A DNA stretch of 64,000 nt from Cylicocyclus nassatus (GCA_958299035.1 CATQJL010000223.1:52744302-52808301), one strand, 5' to 3'; shown: positions 21,986 through 31,950, counted from the first letter of the stretch. Notes: generated by a model from the sequence alone, not told the origin. A program made the numbers and translations.

Positions 21986-22168
21986 TCGGCATATTATTGG
22001 ATAGCTCTCTTCATTTACCTTTTAATGGTCGTGAAATTAAGCTGCTATACTCATCTGTGAGAATTTCACCAGCATTTTGCACATCCGCCCTCAAAATCGA
22101 GGTCTCATAGCTTCCACTTTCTTGACCACAATTCAGGAGCAAATAAATATATCCTTCTGAAAACATAA
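21986..22168. other. Unassigned sequence up to the gap
   Basis: Nothing recognised. The contig ends here at a 500-N gap, without adapter on this side. Confidence 0.5.
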
Positions 22169-22668
22169 NNNNNNNNNNNNNNNNNNNNNNNNNNNNNNNN
22201 NNNNNNNNNNNNNNNNNNNNNNNNNNNNNNNNNNNNNNNNNNNNNNNNNNNNNNNNNNNNNNNNNNNNNNNNNNNNNNNNNNNNNNNNNNNNNNNNNNNN
22301 NNNNNNNNNNNNNNNNNNNNNNNNNNNNNNNNNNNNNNNNNNNNNNNNNNNNNNNNNNNNNNNNNNNNNNNNNNNNNNNNNNNNNNNNNNNNNNNNNNNN
22401 NNNNNNNNNNNNNNNNNNNNNNNNNNNNNNNNNNNNNNNNNNNNNNNNNNNNNNNNNNNNNNNNNNNNNNNNNNNNNNNNNNNNNNNNNNNNNNNNNNNN
22501 NNNNNNNNNNNNNNNNNNNNNNNNNNNNNNNNNNNNNNNNNNNNNNNNNNNNNNNNNNNNNNNNNNNNNNNNNNNNNNNNNNNNNNNNNNNNNNNNNNNN
22601 NNNNNNNNNNNNNNNNNNNNNNNNNNNNNNNNNNNNNNNNNNNNNNNNNNNNNNNNNNNNNNNNNNNN
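22169..22668. other. Assembly gap, 500 N
   Basis: Exactly 500 N, the same placeholder size as the first gap. Reading frames that cross it are not real. Confidence 0.99.
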
Positions 22669-22693
22669 AAGCAGTGGTATCAACGCAGAGTAC
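22669..22693 (+). other. SMART-type adapter remnant (artefact)
   Basis: AAGCAGTGGTATCAACGCAG then AGTAC immediately after the gap; the same 25 nt as at 3310-3334 but on the plus strand. In both places the 5' end of the adapter faces the gap. Confidence 0.93.
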
Positions 22694-22694
22694 T

Positions 22695-23000
22695 ACTGAA
22701 GCGCAAATTTCATATTTAGAATCAACGACTTTGATTAGCCCACATCAAAAGTTTCTGGCTTGTTTGGCTTTCTTTCCGAAGCAAAATACCGCAAAAATAC
22801 ATCATTCAATGGCTTAAAATCCTTCTCGAAGTTTTTACCGTAATCCTACAGTAACGGAGAGAGGCCGATGATTCGCTCCGCGCTGCAAATCTAAGTTGGG
22901 ACCTGGCTCTACAGAATGGTACCTCAAGCTTGGCAAAAGACATGAAAGCGGAAGAGTTATTAACGATTAAACAGTGTGCACATCTTTTTGGGACACCCTG
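22695..23000. mobile_element. Family A MITE, copy 4 (right half only)
   Basis: Matches the right half of the other family A copies and ends GGGACACCCTG followed by a TA run. The left half is lost at the adapter and gap. Confidence 0.8.
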
Positions 23001-23020
23001 TATATATATATATATATATA
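23001..23020. repeat. (TA)n tract
   Basis: Ten TA units between two TA-inserting elements. Similar TA runs separate the next elements (23755-23762, 24774-24779, 25749-25773). They are best read as the target tract of the E1 LTR plus duplications. Confidence 0.85.
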
Positions 23021-23754
23021 TAAGGTTGAACCGAAAGTTCGTTCGCACCATTTTCAAAAAATCATAACTTCTTTCCGTCACGACGATTTTGCGCATTTTG
23101 AGATTTATTCGAAAGCGTAAAGCATGTAGTTTCTAATAGTCCCCTGGCGACTTTCTAGCATGTTCAGATTGCAGAGATAAAAATGAAAGAACGAAAACAT
23201 CCAAAATTCGGAATTTTTGAGAAACAATTCCAAAAATCTAGAAACTGTGCGATAAAATCCAAAAAAGCCATTATCCTAATTTTTCTTGTATTTGATTACT
23301 AACTGAGTTAAGTTTGTGCTGATCTAGCTCTTCTTTCAAAAGTTATGATTTTTTGAAAAAAATTCCGAAAAATCACTTTCCTAAGAATTCTTAAGAAATT
23401 GATTTTTCGGCATTTTTTTCAAAAAATCATAACTTTTGGAAGAAGAGCTCGATCAGCACAAACTTAACTCAGTTAGTAATCGAATATAAGAAATATTAGG
23501 ATAATGGCTTTTATGGATTTTATCGCGCAGTTTCTATATTTTTGGAATTGTTTCTCAAAAATTCCGAATTTCGGATGTTTTCGTTCTTTCATTTCTATCT
23601 CTGCAATCTGAACATGCTGGAATGTCGTTATGGGACTTTTGGAAACTTCATGCTTTACGCTTTCTAACAAAACTTAAATTGCGCAAAATCGTCGTGACGG
23701 AAAGAAGTTATGATTTTTTGAAAATGGTGCGAACGAACTTTCGGTTCAACCTAA
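23021..23754. mobile_element. Mariner-ended fold-back B1
   Basis: Ends AAGGTTGAACCGAAAGTTCG and its complement (…CGGTTCAACCTAA), flanked by TA runs. The two halves pair over several hundred bases. No transposase. The ends fit the TTAGGTTG consensus of mariner elements. Confidence 0.8.
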
Positions 23755-23762
23755 TATATATA

Positions 23763-24773
23763 TTAGGTCGTTCCGAAAGTAATGTCGCTTTTTTCAAATG
23801 AACGCCACAATTCATGGGATTAAGATTTTCGAGAGATCTTAGGAGCATTCGACACAGCATTTCATTCTCTTTCTAATGGTTGTAATTTCATTGCATAATC
23901 TTCAATAAGCCCTCGAGAAATTACCAAAACCTGCTACTCATGCTTTTTGCCATGGTCAAGTTCGGCTATTTTTCTAAATTTTTGTACCTATTCTCCGAAG
24001 AAGTGCAAGTGGCAGGTAGATAGAGCAAACCCTGTAGAACACAATTAATTTTTTTCTTTTCCTTAGCTTGCTTCTTTTACTTTCTGGAACCAATTTTTCA
24101 ATGCCATCAAATTCCATATTTGGTCAACTCAAATCTCACAGAACAACAATCGGCAAGCAGCTCGGGTGTCATTTGACGCAGCTTTTTCTCCTCTTTCTAC
24201 CAGCTGTTTTTTGTTTCCGATTCATCAAGTTTTCCGGGATAAAACCATCATAATTCAGGTTTTCCAGGGCGCCCCAGGCTGTACCCGGAACTTTCGAAAG
24301 TTGCTAATCTGAAGCGGTAAACGCTTATTTGCTTTGTAAAATTAGTGTTAAACCATAATCCATCTTTGTAAGTTTCAAAATCCGAAGATTTACTGGTGTT
24401 TGATGCATTTGTGTCTGAGACGAGTCTGCTAAAATTCGGTGGTTTTATCAAAAAATCTCTACAAAAATTATGACAAGCTCTGGAAAGTAGAAAAAAGTTG
24501 TGCTGTTTCCTGTAGGGTTTGCTCTATCCGTCCATTACTTGGACTCCTTCCGAGGGTTGTTATAAAAACTTAGAAAAATATTGAAACTTGGCCTTCTCAA
24601 AAAGCATGAGTCGCAAATTTTGATAATTTTTCGAGAGGTTATTGGATTCTGTGCAGTGATTATGTAACCATCAGAAAGAGAATGAAATGCTGCCTCATAC
24701 GCTAGCAGAATCTCTTAGATATCTTTGTTCCACGAGGTGTGGTGTACGTTTGAAAAAAGCGACATTACTTTCG
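23763..24773. mobile_element. Mariner-ended fold-back B2 (right end truncated)
   Basis: Starts TTAGGTCGTTCCGAAAGTAA. The right side matches in reverse down to ATTACTTTCG but then jumps to TATATA, so the last ~11 bases of the TIR are missing. The interior has no transposase. Confidence 0.75.
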
Positions 24774-24779
24774 TATATA

Positions 24780-25748
24780 TTAGGTCGGTCCGAAAGTTCT
24801 TGCGCATCATTTTCAAAAAATCATAACTTCCTTGCCACTCGATGGATTTCGTTAAGATTATACCTGTTCGAAAGAGGAATCCATGCTCTTTATCGCCGTA
24901 CCTTCGCCATGAATTACTTTGAGAAACTTCGAGAGTTACAAGCAATTGAAGGAAATCAGTCAAAATTGGCATTTTTCGAGCTGGATCACGAAAAATTCTG
25001 GAAGTACTTTTATATGATAGAGAAAATTATGCTCATTACAATGGTACTTTTCTGATGAGTTGAAACGAAAAAGATCGAAAGTTAGGAGCAAATAAAGAGA
25101 ATTCTTTCAGTTTTGTAATTTTTTAGCATGGTCAAAAAAGCCCAGAAACGTCACAGAAAATACGAAAAAGCCATGAACGTGGGTTTTGTGACCTTCTCAT
25201 TCTAGCTGAGCAACTTTCGAGCTAATCGAGAGCAATTTTGTTTTTCGTGATTTTCTCGGATTTTCGGGCCTGCATTTTTCACGAAAATCAAAATTGCTCT
25301 CGATTAGCACGATTTCCGCTCAGCTAGAAAGAGAAGGTCACAAAACCCACGTTTATGACTTTTTCGTTTTTTCTGTGACGTTTCTGGGCTTTTTTGACCA
25401 TGCTCAAAAATTACAAAGTGAAGGAATTCTCTTTATTTGCTCCTAACTTTCGATCTTTTTCGTTTCAACTCATCAGAGAAGTACCATTGTAATGAGAATA
25501 ATTTTCTCTATCCAACAAAGATACTTCCAGAATTTTTCGTGACCCAGCTCGAAAAATGCCAATTTTGACTGATTTCCTTCAATTGCTTGTAACTCTCGAA
25601 GTTTCTCAAAGTAATTCATGGCGAAGGTACAGCGGTAAAGAGCATGGATTCCTCTTTCGAACAGGTATAATCTTAACGAAATCCATCGAGTGGCAATGAA
25701 GTTATGATATTTTGAAAATGATGCGCAAGAACTTTCGGACCAACCTAA
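24780..25748. mobile_element. Mariner-ended fold-back B3
   Basis: Starts TTAGGTCGGTCCGAAAGTTC and ends with its complement …GGACCAACCTAA (one base differs), TA on both sides. Long inverted halves, including a central region around 25230-25290. Confidence 0.8.
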
Positions 25749-25773
25749 TATATATATATATTATATATATATA

Positions 25774-26598
25774 TTAGGTCATTTCAAAAGTTCGTTCGCC
25801 AGTTTTTCAAAATATCATAACTTCCTTCCTTCTTGGTGGAATTTCTTAATTTTAATTCTATTTGGAAGAGGAAACCTTTCTCTTTACAAGGGTATCTTTG
25901 GCATAAAATGGCGTGAGAAAGCTTGAGAGTTAGAAGCAGCTGAATGACATCAGTCAAAATCGGCACTTTTCAAGCTGGATCACGAAAAATTCTGAAAGTG
26001 TTATTACATGATAGAGAAAATTATGCTCTTTACTGTAGTGCCTTTTCCACATATTAAAACGAAAAAGATTGCAAGTTATAAGCAAATAAAGAAAATTACC
26101 TTAGTTCTGCAATTTTTGAGCATGCCCAAAGAAGCCCAAAAACGTCACAAAAAAGGCGGGAAAGCCAAGAACAGGGATTTTGTGACCTTCTCTTTCTAGA
26201 TAAGGGATTTTTGTGCTAAGGGAGAGCAATTTTGATTTTCATGGAAACGTATAGCAAATTCCTAAAAAATCATTACTTTTCACAAAAACAGTCGTTGAAC
26301 AAGGAGTTTGCCTAGCTAGAAAGACGAGAACATAAAATACATGTTTGTGTTTGTTTCGGTATTTTTCATAACGTTCTAAGATTTTTGGTGAGCTTTTCTA
26401 AAATTACCAATATTTGAGTGGTCCTCTTTTCGCATTTTTAACTCTGCCACTTGTGCTTGATAGAACGATTTTAAGCCATTATCAGAAACTACATGATGTC
26501 TTCATTCTAGAAAAAATTATTCTAGGGAAATCTAGGCAGATAGCAGGGAGTTACGATTTTTTAGAGAGCAATGCGAACAAACTTTTGAAATGACCTAA
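25774..26598. mobile_element. Mariner-ended fold-back B4
   Basis: Starts TTAGGTCATTTCAAAAGTTC and ends …TTTGAAATGACCTAA, flanked by TA. Adjacent to the remaining part of the E1 5' LTR. Less perfect inverted halves than B1-B3, so probably older. Confidence 0.78.
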
Positions 26599-26840
26599 TA
26601 TATACCTCGTTTTCATGGTCGAATCGGATCGGACCTGGATTTGGATTGGTTATCTTTTATTTTTGTCGTAAGTTATGTAAGCTTGTCTGGTGCGTTTTTC
26701 TTTTTATCTCTCTCTCTTGTATAATTCTTTTGGGTAATAAAGGTTTAGTAGCTTGATTAGTGTCCGACACTTCTGTTGGCTAATCCTCTCCTCATTCGAG
26801 CTCGCGCCTTTATAGTCGAATCATGAGAGGGTTGGCTACA
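26599..26840 (+). repeat. E1 5' LTR, 3' portion
   Basis: Begins at ATACCTCGTTTTCATGG after the B4 fold-back and ends GTTGGCTACA. It corresponds to about the last 240 bp of the 485-bp 3' LTR and contains TTGGGTAATAAAGG, a probable poly(A) signal. Confidence 0.9.
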
Positions 26841-26858
26841 TGGAGGTTCCGGAATCTC
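26841..26858 (+). promoter_or_regulatory. Primer-binding site of E1
   Basis: TGGAGGTTCCGGAATCTC directly follows the LTR's terminal CA. The same TGGAGGTTCC (or TGGGGGTTCCGGG) follows three other LTRs at 50392, 54804 and 55917. TGG pairs with the CCA of a tRNA 3' end; I could not assign the tRNA. Confidence 0.75.
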
Positions 26859-26876
26859 GGTGAGGATTTCTCCCCT

Positions 26877-26893
26877 CCCCCCCCCCCCCCCCC
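26877..26893 (+). other. Poly(C) tract of the leader
   Basis: 17 C in a row about 36 nt after the PBS start. Comparable C runs lie at 50486-50495 and 55952-55964 in other leaders of this family. Confidence 0.8.
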
Positions 26894-27026
26894 ACTTTCC
26901 TATCTCTTTTTTTTGGACGGTATAGAACATAATCCCCCTCCTATTTTTTAAACATTTCCCCCCTCTCATACTTTTGTCGTGTTATTCTCTTTACTGAACA
27001 TTTAGAGAAGGCAAGCAAAAGAAAAA

Positions 27027-27041
27027 CCCTGGCCAGGTTAG
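27027..27041 (+). promoter_or_regulatory. Conserved leader palindrome CCTGGCCAGG
   Basis: CCCTGGCCAGGTTAGC occurs here and at 56087-56102, in otherwise diverged leaders. A self-complementary 10-mer in a retroelement leader could serve RNA dimerisation or packaging. That is inference. Confidence 0.45.
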
Positions 27042-27240
27042 CTAGCAGACACGACAAGTAAAATCCCTTTTTTTTCTACGCTACGCTATAATAAAAGTTT
27101 ATTTGATATACTTTTTCTATTCTAGACTCCTTTCATTTTTCCATACCTTTTCCTCACCGATATACCATTCCCATTCTGCCATAATCATCCGAATCATAGG
27201 TTCCCCACATTCTCCTTAACTCTTTTCCTCTTTATAACTT

Positions 27241-27576
27241 ATGATTATAGAAATGAATGCTAGTGCCTCACAATCTCAGTTATCATCTCAGTCATCGTCA
27301 TTATCGCAACTACAACAGCCACAGCCTCAGGATCTTCGGCACGAAAATTCCTCCACATTCAAAACAGGGGGATTCGAACTCAATCGACAAGTCAACTTCG
27401 GCAATCCGGAGCTACACCGTAATTGGAATTACCCCGTCCTTCGAGAGAATCAAAGAGGGGTCGAGACAACATCCAATCCGTGGAGGCGAGAGAGAGAGGA
27501 GCTACACGAAGAACTACACTTCATCATTGGAACGTTTGTTTTTAATGCTAATAAAGATTTTTTTCTTTCTCTATGA
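27241..27576 (+). CDS. Leader ORF of E1 (small Q/S-rich protein)
   Basis: A 111-codon frame upstream of gag. The N-terminal 35 residues are Ser/Gln-rich; the middle has FKTGGFELNR and VNFGNPELH; then NPWRRERE. Diverged equivalents occur before gag in other copies: FRTGGF at 48508-48758, MEEAPRPAFRTGEF at 50961-51137 with NPWRRAHQD, FQPGGF with RFGSEEAHQ at 55156-55377, and a weaker one at 56409-56621. Conservation of frame-level motifs among diverged copies suggests a real protein of unknown function. AATAAAG follows within the last codons (about 27549). Confidence 0.6.
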   Translation: MIIEMNASASQSQLSSQSSSLSQLQQPQPQDLRHENSSTFKTGGFELNRQVNFGNPELHRNWNYPVLRENQRGVETTSNPWRREREELHEELHFIIGTFVFNANKDFFLSL

Positions 27577-27619
27577 ATTAATGTATAAACATTCTTCTTG
27601 TGTGCACTTAATTTTTCTT

Positions 27620-27790
27620 TAGCACATTGACGACAATGTGACCCACATGGTGGGCCATCCTTAGAACGCTGTCAAAAAAAAGGAAATCATCAAATTCTAT
27701 CTAATCTATTACTGTTTTTTCGGAAATATATTCGTCTGAAATTCTTTTCCTTGCTGGTTTTAGCTAGGACCCTATTGTCGTCAAAGTGTT
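27620..27790. mobile_element. Small piggyBac-like MITE in the leader
   Basis: Ends AGCACATTGACGACAATGTG and complementary CTATTGTCGTCAAAGTGTT, flanked by TTTA and TTAA. About 170 bp. Similar termini at 48854-49003 and 57187. The TTAA-like flank suggests piggyBac; moderate support only. Confidence 0.5.
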
Positions 27791-27979
27791 AAAATTGAAT
27801 GATTCACTTTCCTTCTGGTTGAACGAATTCACTTCTGCGTATCATCTTTATTACACTCTGAATTTCCTCATAGCGCTCTTGACAAACTCGCGTGAGTTTC
27901 TCTTTTGTCTATGTATCCAAAAATCTTATCAAAATGAGACCCAGGCTGGGTTCGTTCGTGTATAAGTTTCATGTCATAA

Positions 27980-27994
27980 TATCTCCCTCTCCAG
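27980..27994 (+). promoter_or_regulatory. Conserved 3' splice acceptor before gag
   Basis: ATCTCCCTCTCCAG|CTGGCACC. The same junction sits before gag in four other copies: TTTTCTCCAG|CTGGCATC (36467), TTTCCTTTCCAG|GTGGCACC (49299), TTTTTCAG|CTGGTACC (51522), CTTCTCCAG|TTGGCACT (56979). Nematode cis- or trans-splice acceptors look like this. Confidence 0.6.
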
Positions 27995-29157
27995 CTGGCA
28001 CCGATAACAAGATCTAGGGCGAAAGAAATCGGAATTTCCATATTCTACCTCCGAGCGAGTCCGAAAGAAGATCTTACAACAACAATTACGGGAAATCGAA
28101 GAGCAGTTAAAGCAAGAGTACCTTAGTTTAAGTCCCTTTAGGTTTGAAGTCGAAATGAATTCAGATGATAACGACGAATCTGGAAATCAGCAACAGCAAA
28201 GCCAGCAGCAAAATCAGCAACAGCAAGACCAACAACAACAACGGCAACCTAGACCCCCGCGTCCCCATGAGCCAGATACTCCAATTTATAGTTGGAGATA
28301 GGACCTTCGAAGAGTTTTTAGAGGATTACGTGGATACAGTGGAAAGTTTCATATCTCGTATATCAAGGCCAAGAGTTTATTGCCCATATTTCTTATGAGC
28401 TCAGCGAAGGTCAAGTATAATGCGATCAAAGACGCGGATACCCTAGAGTGGGATGACCTAGTGACTTAGTTAGCTAAAAAATGTAAGAATGAGGCTGTCT
28501 TAAGTAACGCCCGGGACGAGTTGCACGGACTCACTCAGGGAAAAGATTCCGTCGGGGAGTTCGCACGAAAAGTTTTAGCAAAGGCCAAGGTCGCGTATCA
28601 GGGCCAAGACAAAAAACTTATATCACAATTAGCCATTGATGTTTTTATCAAGGGCTTGCGTAGTGATATAAGGAAGGCTGTCCGTAGGCTCCCAAATAAG
28701 GAGAATTTCGAGGAGGTAGTAACTAGTGCCGAAAAGGAGGCAAGAATTCTTGATCAGGAGCGCGCGGAGGATCGTGAGGCTATGCGGACTATTAACTCTT
28801 TAAAAGTTAATGACAAGCTTGAGAAAATTCAAGACCAACTCAATAACTTGTCGTTAGTTCAAAATCGGAACACACGGACCGGTTTCGAAACTCCCACTGG
28901 TAGAAATCTAGCCGTTAATAACCGGAGACGAGGTCGAGGACTTCGACGCCCAGGTCCTTTTCGGCCATCCAATTTCGGCACCAGGGGAGCTTTCCGCGGT
29001 AATTATTCCTCAAGAAATCCCTTCGCGATGCCGTGGAAATTTTACCCATTTTCATCAAACTACTTTGCGCAGCCATTTCCATCAGATCCTGCTGCGTACG
29101 ATCCGGCTATACATCCTCCACGAGCGGTCAGATCTAAAAAGACACCTAATGCTTTAC
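27995..29157 (+). pseudogene. gag of E1 (broken)
   Basis: Reads LAPITRSRAK after the splice site, then a helix-rich N-terminal part (ERVRKKILQQQLREIEEQ), a Gln-rich linker, and a capsid-like region (FARKVLAKAKVAYQGQD, VFIKGLRSDIRKAVRRLP). The nucleocapsid part is Arg/Gly-rich (NNRRRGRGLRRPGPFRP); no CCHC knuckle is visible. Breaks: a frame change near 28050, a deletion and frame change near 28300-28390, and an in-frame TAG at about 28467. The frame from 28521 is open through the end of gag into the signal-peptide-like start of the env-like region, so gag and env-like parts are one reading frame. Confidence 0.82.
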
Positions 29158-31500
29158 CTTTGCCCCCTGCTAATCTTTCGTGTATCCTCTGTTTTATTCT
29201 TTGGATAATCCCTGCAACTGCTCAATCGTATCAAATTTGTGGTACTTCACAATTCTCGCAAACTTTTCTGCCGCCTAAAGCCGTTCCTTGTAGGGCCTCA
29301 CCGGGAGAACCAATGATCACCACCAAAGTTCAACTCTTTGAAGTTAAGAACGACCCGTTGCAATTAGCTGGCGTAAAGTGTTACCAGGATTAAAGTTCTA
29401 GCGTACAATATTTTGTACATTCGAACTTCATACATGGTGATTGAGCGACTGCGCCTACCCATGTCGGTTGAGGATTGTAGAGTCGCTAAAACCATCTACA
29501 ATGTTAGGGGCCATCATTCAATGCGGCAAGTAACGGAAGGGTTATATATGACATCAGAAATAGAGGATTCTGATTCTTCTCTACACTTATGGGGCTCCGC
29601 TATTCACCTAAGGACTTTGTATTCAATGGAAAGAGGTGAATTGGCATCCTTTGACGGCAGATCAATAGTAAGCCCATTAGCGGATCTACGGAATTGCACG
29701 CTCCAAACCGGTAGTTGCCTTACCACATCCGCAGTCGTAATTTGGAAACCCATTACTATTTCACCTTTCTGTAAGTTACAGCTTATCGGGACGTACGATA
29801 GTCTAGTAACATCTTCATATATTGTTATCCCTGAGAGTGAAATTACTCTACAGTTTCACACTAATTTCTATATTCAAGCCAATCTAGTGAGGCACTGTAG
29901 TATCCACGACGTATACCTTACCACCTCAAATCAGTTGGTAAGTTTTCCTCAGGTCCCGTCGGGAGTGTTGATACAAGATTTTATAACTATCCTGAATAAT
30001 CGGCGCTCAAAAAGGCATGTAGGACATTGGACGGACGCTGAGGTAGAACTTCTACTTATGAAATGGTATCGAAGGAAGTTGTCCCCCTCATAACTAAGCT
30101 CTACTTCATCAGAGAAATACATCAGGTGCCACCTTTTTATGTGCGTCCGATAACCGAGCCAACTTTGCTAAATGAGATAAGACGCCTAAATGTCACCAAT
30201 AAAGATTTGACATGTCAACTATATGCTGAAGAGGCTCCCCAGATTAGTGCATTACGTACTGTCCGATATGGGGAATACCGCAAGAAGCAGGTAGATCTTT
30301 TAAGCAAAATTCGTAAAACTAGATCACTGACATAGTTACTATACCTTACTTTGATGAATCCTATGTACCGCCTCTGGAATCTTTAACTCCATCATATGTT
30401 TTGCAGGACTTGATAGCAACGACGCGGCGCCGAATGCCACCAGTCCACGACCTCAAGATCGCCAGAAACCTCCCCGACTCTCTCCCTCTCTCAAACTATG
30501 CCACCAGTGCGGGTACCGCCACCACCAGTACCCCAGAGGTCCAGTCGAACTCCGCCATCTCCACCCGGCCAACCACAACCTCCCGAGGATACCAAGACAT
30601 CGCCTCCGAAATTATCTCCTTTTGTGATACCTACTGATGATTTCGCTACTCGTATAAATTTTAACAACATTTGCCGGCGGCAGTATCTTCAGGTTCAGCA
30701 GATCCTGGCCCTTCGTCAAATTGATCCAACTTGGATGGCCCGGATTCTGCTGGATCGTGAGGATATTTCCGCTACAATGGTCAAGGGAGAAATTTATATT
30801 TCAAAATGCAAAACAATAACCTCCGCAAAAGTCATTGAAGATCGTCAGGTTAATGATACGTATTATCTACTAACGCCGGTTATAGTGGACGAAACGGAGC
30901 TCTGAAACCTGGCTCCGGGTTCTAAGGATCTGGTGCAAGAATCAGAGGAGACACCGTGTCCATATATGGGGAGTATAAAGGTAGATGGAGTACAACCACT
31001 GTTACCTCCAGCCATGATGTTTGAGAAGATAGTGCGTCCTTTCTTATTTGGTCCACCCTCTTTGTTCGTGGAAGATTCACGTCGTATGGTAGGATCGCGT
31101 CAGAAGCGAGGCCTTTTTGATGAAGCACTCGCTCACGTCCAGAACGCCACTAAGTCGTTAGAACGTAGTATTCGTTCTATCTATGAAGCCACTACTGCTA
31201 AATTATCCGCTGGAATGTCTACTTCCTATTGTGAACTGTGGGCCCCATATTCTTAGTGTTCATTCTGGTTTTTGCAGTGTATTGGTACATTAAATGGTAT
31301 CTTGTAAAGCGAACCGCAGGATCAGCCGCGACAACTATGATAGAGCTAGCACCGTCCTTGGCGGGTAGAGAACGTAATAAAAAGAAGTCAAAGCATAAGG
31401 TGAATACAGTTCTGGTACAAGAGGGAGAACCTCTGCGAGAGCCTGAACCTCGACGAGAATCCCCGCGCCAGACTCTTTTCATTCCACGTATCTATTCCAT
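29158..31500 (+). pseudogene. Env-like membrane glycoprotein region of E1, between gag and pol (broken)
   Basis: Starts with a hydrophobic segment that looks like a signal peptide (LSCILCFILWIIPATAQS, from 29175), continuous with gag. The first ectodomain part has scattered cysteines and ends near a basic site RSKR (30004). A second part follows with a Pro-rich stretch (about 30490-30610), an INFNNICRRQYL block, and a basic RQKR|GLF site (31098-31112) that looks like a furin-type cleavage before a short amphipathic stretch. A transmembrane helix (FLVFILVFAVYWYIKWYLV, about 31250-31300) and a charged tail complete it. Breaks: frame changes near 29390, 30040 and 31230, a stop at about 30333, and TGA at 30903. 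Cer1 of C. elegans is, as I recall, also described with a fusogen-like part here. Confidence 0.7.
30903..30905 (+). other. In-frame stop (TGA) shared in position by three copies
   Basis: The frame is the same before (…DETEL) and after (NLAPGSKDLV). E2 has TGA at 40638 and E6 has TAG at 60248 at the matching codon. It could be a functional stop or readthrough codon, or an ancestral TGG hit by different G-to-A changes. Confidence 0.75.
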
Positions 31501-31950
31501 AGACTACCGAGATACCCACATTCTAAATTGCCTTTCATCCAGGTTAGCCTTGAACCACCGGGAAAATGCTTCCAAAGAGTTACTGTACCATGGCAACCCC
31601 TCACTGCTTTATTGGACAGTGGAGCGTCAATCTCTTACGGACGGAAGTCAGAACTCATTCCCAGGGGAGTTAATCTAGCGAGCAGGGACGTGGCTAAAAT
31701 CGTTGCGAAAACCGCTAACGGTACGGGCATATCACTATTCGGTCCTTTTTCGTTTCACATATATCTGGCGAAAAATCTCCATGTCGAACATGTCCTATAC
31801 ATAGCCGACGATGAGGACTGCCCTGCCCCTCTTCTCTTAGGGTCTGACTTCATAGCCCGGTTAAACGAACGAGGGTACGTTCAATCGACTTGTATAATAA
31901 TATCATATCAGTTGGGTCTCGTTCCCCGGAGAAAGAAGTCAGGCTAATAT
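31501..31950 (+). CDS. Retropepsin-like protease domain of E1
   Basis: Part of the pol frame; not a separate gene. Shows the catalytic DSGAS at 31615-31629 in LLDSGASISYG and the C-terminal LLLGSDFI motif typical of retroelement aspartic proteases. It follows the env-like tail directly, with no stop between tail and protease in the parent reading order. A frame change separates it from the RT frame (31947 to 32162). Confidence 0.8.

Noticed and set aside
22105..22683. 192-codon frame over the second gap
   Set aside because: Same artefact of N codons plus adapter.
22695..26598. CRISPR-like or satellite array
   Set aside because: The repeated units are TA-flanked fold-back transposons of unequal length with different interiors.
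30395..30410. Intron acceptor TATGTTTTGCAG in the env-like region (also 40095 in E2)
   Set aside because: Both copies are coding on both sides in the same frame (…LTPSYV[LF]Q…), so a splice site is not needed; the nearby stop is explained by a small deletion.
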